6,205 nucleotides of DNA from Planctomycetota bacterium (GTDB lineage Bacteria > Planctomycetota > Phycisphaerae > UBA1845). Numbering within the stretch: the first letter of the stretch is position 1; every line of letters begins with the position of its first letter. The position numbers and the translations under genes are program-made. Under the pieces are notes generated by a model. That model worked only from the letters and a program-made list of their open reading frames with translations, ran no database searches and was not told the origin of the DNA. Of the stretch, positions 4,686 to 6,205 are shown piece by piece. The DNA lies in NCBI GenBank assembly GCA_022566435.1, contig JADFIX010000271.1, positions 1-6,205 of the forward strand, written 5' to 3'.

Positions 4686-5603
4686 ATGAGGACCCTGGAA
4701 ACACGGAATCGCCGACTTGTGCCGAGGAAAATATGTGCAGTCGTCCTATGCGCGTATTTAGCCACGTCCTTGCAGCCGGATGTTGTGGTCGTCGCCGGGC
4801 CGTACGACGAGTCGAAAGCCATCCCCGGGCGCATCATCACCATCGCCCCGAACTCGGCGGAAATCATCTGTGCCCTCGGGGCGTGCGATGCCATCGTCGG
4901 CGTGAGTAAGTATTGCGTCTACCCGAAGGAGCTGACCAGCCGACCGCGCGTCGGCGGACTGTTCGACCCCGACCTGGAAAAAATTATCGCCCTGCGGCCT
5001 GACCTCGTCGTTCTTCGCGGCCGTAGCGAATCAGTCGAGCGGCTTTGTACGGAGTCCGGCATCCCGGTGTACAACGACCCCACAGACACGCTCGCGGGTA
5101 TCGAACAAACCATCGCGACCCTCGGGCAGCGACTCGCAAGACGCGAACAGGCCGACAAACTCGTCGAGCGTTTCCGAAGACGCCTCGCGGCTATTCGCAC
5201 TAGGTTCGAAGGTGCGAAAAAGCCGCGGGTGCTGGTGACCATTTCGCGTCACCCGGGGCGGCTGGCCAATATCCTGACGAGCGGCAAGGGCACGTTTCTC
5301 GACGAGATGATCACCATCGCGGGTGGGGAAAATGCCTTCGGACACCTGGAGATGGCGTATCCGCAGATCAGCCCCGAAGCGATCATCGCCCGCCGACCCG
5401 ATGTCATTTTGGAACTCATGCCGGAAGCCGAGCTGTCCGAAGCGGCGCGGCAGGGCGTCATCCAGGATTGGAAAGAGTTGTCTTCCGTACCGGCCGTGGC
5501 CTCGGGCCGAGTGTTTGTGCTCGACGACGACAACGCCCTGATCCCCTCGCCGCGTTACGTGTCGATTATCGAAAAGGTGTCGCGCCTGCTGCATCCGGAG
5601 TAG
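4686..5603 (+). CDS. ABC transporter periplasmic binding protein, cobalamin/Fe(III)-siderophore type (BtuF/FecB-like)
   Basis: A 305-residue solute-binding protein of the helical-backbone class III type (Pfam peripla_BP_2). Residues 10-30 form a basic-hydrophobic signal peptide (RRLVPRKICAVVLCAYLATS) without a clear lipobox. RIITIAPNSAEIICALG (49-65), DAIVGVSKYCVYP (68-80) and VGGLFDPDLEKIIALRPDLV (89-108) match the N-lobe pattern. A long linking helix spans about 135-175, and GGENAFG (213-219) with QISPEAIIARRPDVILEL (227-244) forms the C-lobe. It would capture a metal chelate, corrinoid or similar ligand in the periplasm and hand it to a permease; the ligand cannot be assigned. The open frame extends upstream to 4362, but that part covers palindromes and the glycosyltransferase relic on the other strand. 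ATG 4686 precedes the signal peptide directly, although its ribosome site is weak. The downstream ATPase follows after 4 nt. Confidence 0.88.
   Translation: MRTLETRNRRLVPRKICAVVLCAYLATSLQPDVVVVAGPYDESKAIPGRIITIAPNSAEIICALGACDAIVGVSKYCVYPKELTSRPRVGGLFDPDLEKIIALRPDLVVLRGRSESVERLCTESGIPVYNDPTDTLAGIEQTIATLGQRLARREQADKLVERFRRRLAAIRTRFEGAKKPRVLVTISRHPGRLANILTSGKGTFLDEMITIAGGENAFGHLEMAYPQISPEAIIARRPDVILELMPEAELSEAARQGVIQDWKELSSVPAVASGRVFVLDDDNALIPSPRYVSIIEKVSRLLHPE
5597..5600 (+). promoter_or_regulatory. Ribosome binding site for the ATPase TTG start
   Basis: GGAG within the last codons of the binding-protein gene lies 7 nt before TTG 5608. This supports translational coupling and the choice of a non-ATG start. 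Confidence 0.55.
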
Positions 5604-5607
5604 TCCC

Positions 5608-6205
5608 TTGAGTCCCGATCACAAGCCGTCTTTGACGCTGAGCGAAGTGCGATTCGGGTTCGAGTCGCGAGCCGACTTCTTGGGTCCCGTGTCGTTGAGC
5701 GTGGCCGGTGGCGAATGCTGGGCCATCGTCGGTCCCAACGGCGCCGGCAAGAGTACCTTACTACGCATCATGGCCGGGCATCTCGCGCCGAAGAGTGGAT
5801 CGGTGACGCTTTGCGGTCGGCCGATGCGTCAACTTGCGAGCCGGGCTCGGGCCAAGCGCGTCGCGTACGTGCCGCAACATCCGATGACCGACCTGGACGA
5901 CTCGGTTCGCGAGGTCGTCCTGATGGGCCGCTTTCCGCATCGGCAGTTCGGGCTGTTCGAATCGTCCGAGGATTACACTGAGGCCGATCGGGCGATGGGC
6001 ATTACCGAAACGAGTTTACTAGCCGACCGGCGACTCAAAACCCTCTCCGGCGGTGAGGCGCAGCGCGTTCACGTCGCCGCGGCACTCGCCCAGGGCACGG
6101 ACGTCCTTCTGCTGGACGAGCCGACGGCCTCGCTGGACCTCGTGCATCAACAAAGGATCTTCCGCATTCTCCACGCGCGGGCGAGGTCGGACGGGTTGGC
6201 CGTCG
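5608..6205 (+). CDS. ABC transporter ATP-binding protein, FecE/BtuD-like (3' end beyond window)
   Basis: The first 199 codons of an ATPase that energises uptake of siderophore, haem or corrinoid. Start is TTG 5608, 4 nt after the preceding stop, with GGAG 7 nt upstream; no ATG or GTG lies between it and the first beta strand (LTLSEVRFGF). Visible motifs are Walker A GPNGAGKST (42-50), Q-loop VPQH with Gln90, signature LSGGEAQR (146-153), Walker B VLLLDEP (166-172) and D-loop SLD (175-177). The switch His lies past the edge. The segment DSVREVVLMGRFPHRQ after the Q-loop is typical of the COG1120 iron-chelate/cobalamin group. All motifs are intact. Ala replaces the more common Arg or Gln in the signature (GGEAQ), which is an accepted variant. 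No permease gene lies between it and the binding protein, so the permease probably follows downstream. Confidence 0.9.
   Translation, partial: MSPDHKPSLTLSEVRFGFESRADFLGPVSLSVAGGECWAIVGPNGAGKSTLLRIMAGHLAPKSGSVTLCGRPMRQLASRARAKRVAYVPQHPMTDLDDSVREVVLMGRFPHRQFGLFESSEDYTEADRAMGITETSLLADRRLKTLSGGEAQRVHVAAALAQGTDVLLLDEPTASLDLVHQQRIFRILHARARSDGLAV

Noticed and set aside
5715..5981. 88-codon frame inside the ATPase gene
   Set aside because: Out of frame with the Walker A, signature and Walker B motifs, which all lie in the TTG-started frame.

Overview
The window is about 60% G+C with high G+C at third codon positions. It carries cell-envelope and secreted-protein genes and an unusual density of GC-rich palindromes and short dispersed-type repeats. 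Two genes appear to use TTG starts backed by good Shine-Dalgarno sequences. This style reminds me of Planctomycetota (Planctomycetes or Phycisphaerae), but no marker gene is present, so the assignment is a memory-based inference.

Layout. (1) Positions 1-772, minus strand: remains of a gene or genes of unknown function. A 3' gene fragment ends at 233, and further coding-like sequence in two other frames runs to the left edge, which suggests frameshift decay. (2) 773-1224: gene-free, filled with palindromes and repeat motifs. (3) 1225-2322, plus strand: an intact multipass membrane protein of the DUF418/YeiB or DUF1624 acyltransferase-like group. (4) 2461-3803: a tandem duplication. Each unit carries a short minus-strand gene for a small secreted or membrane-anchored cysteine-rich protein (113 and 110 aa). 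Each gene has a nearly identical 64-nt leader and a conserved 3' hairpin, and the units are bordered by copies of a 70-bp inverted-repeat element. (5) 3758-4168: gene-free, with three TGCA-NN-TGCA motifs spaced exactly 25 bp apart, a weak minus-strand terminator candidate and a strong hairpin. (6) 4169-4423, minus strand: the N-terminal relic of a family 2 glycosyltransferase, cut off after 84 residues with damaged motifs. (7) 4686-6205, plus strand: an ABC uptake operon of the cobalamin/Fe(III)-siderophore type. A periplasmic binding protein is followed after 4 nt by a TTG-started ATPase that runs off the right edge. No permease is visible; it probably lies beyond the window.

How they fit together: only the binding protein and ATPase form a clear operon. 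The membrane acyltransferase-like gene stands alone. The paired cysteine-rich genes are the most novel content: I recognise no family, and their duplication, shared leader and nine cysteines each suggest a small exported peptide family under common control. The relics, repeats and duplication mark an accessory region undergoing rearrangement.
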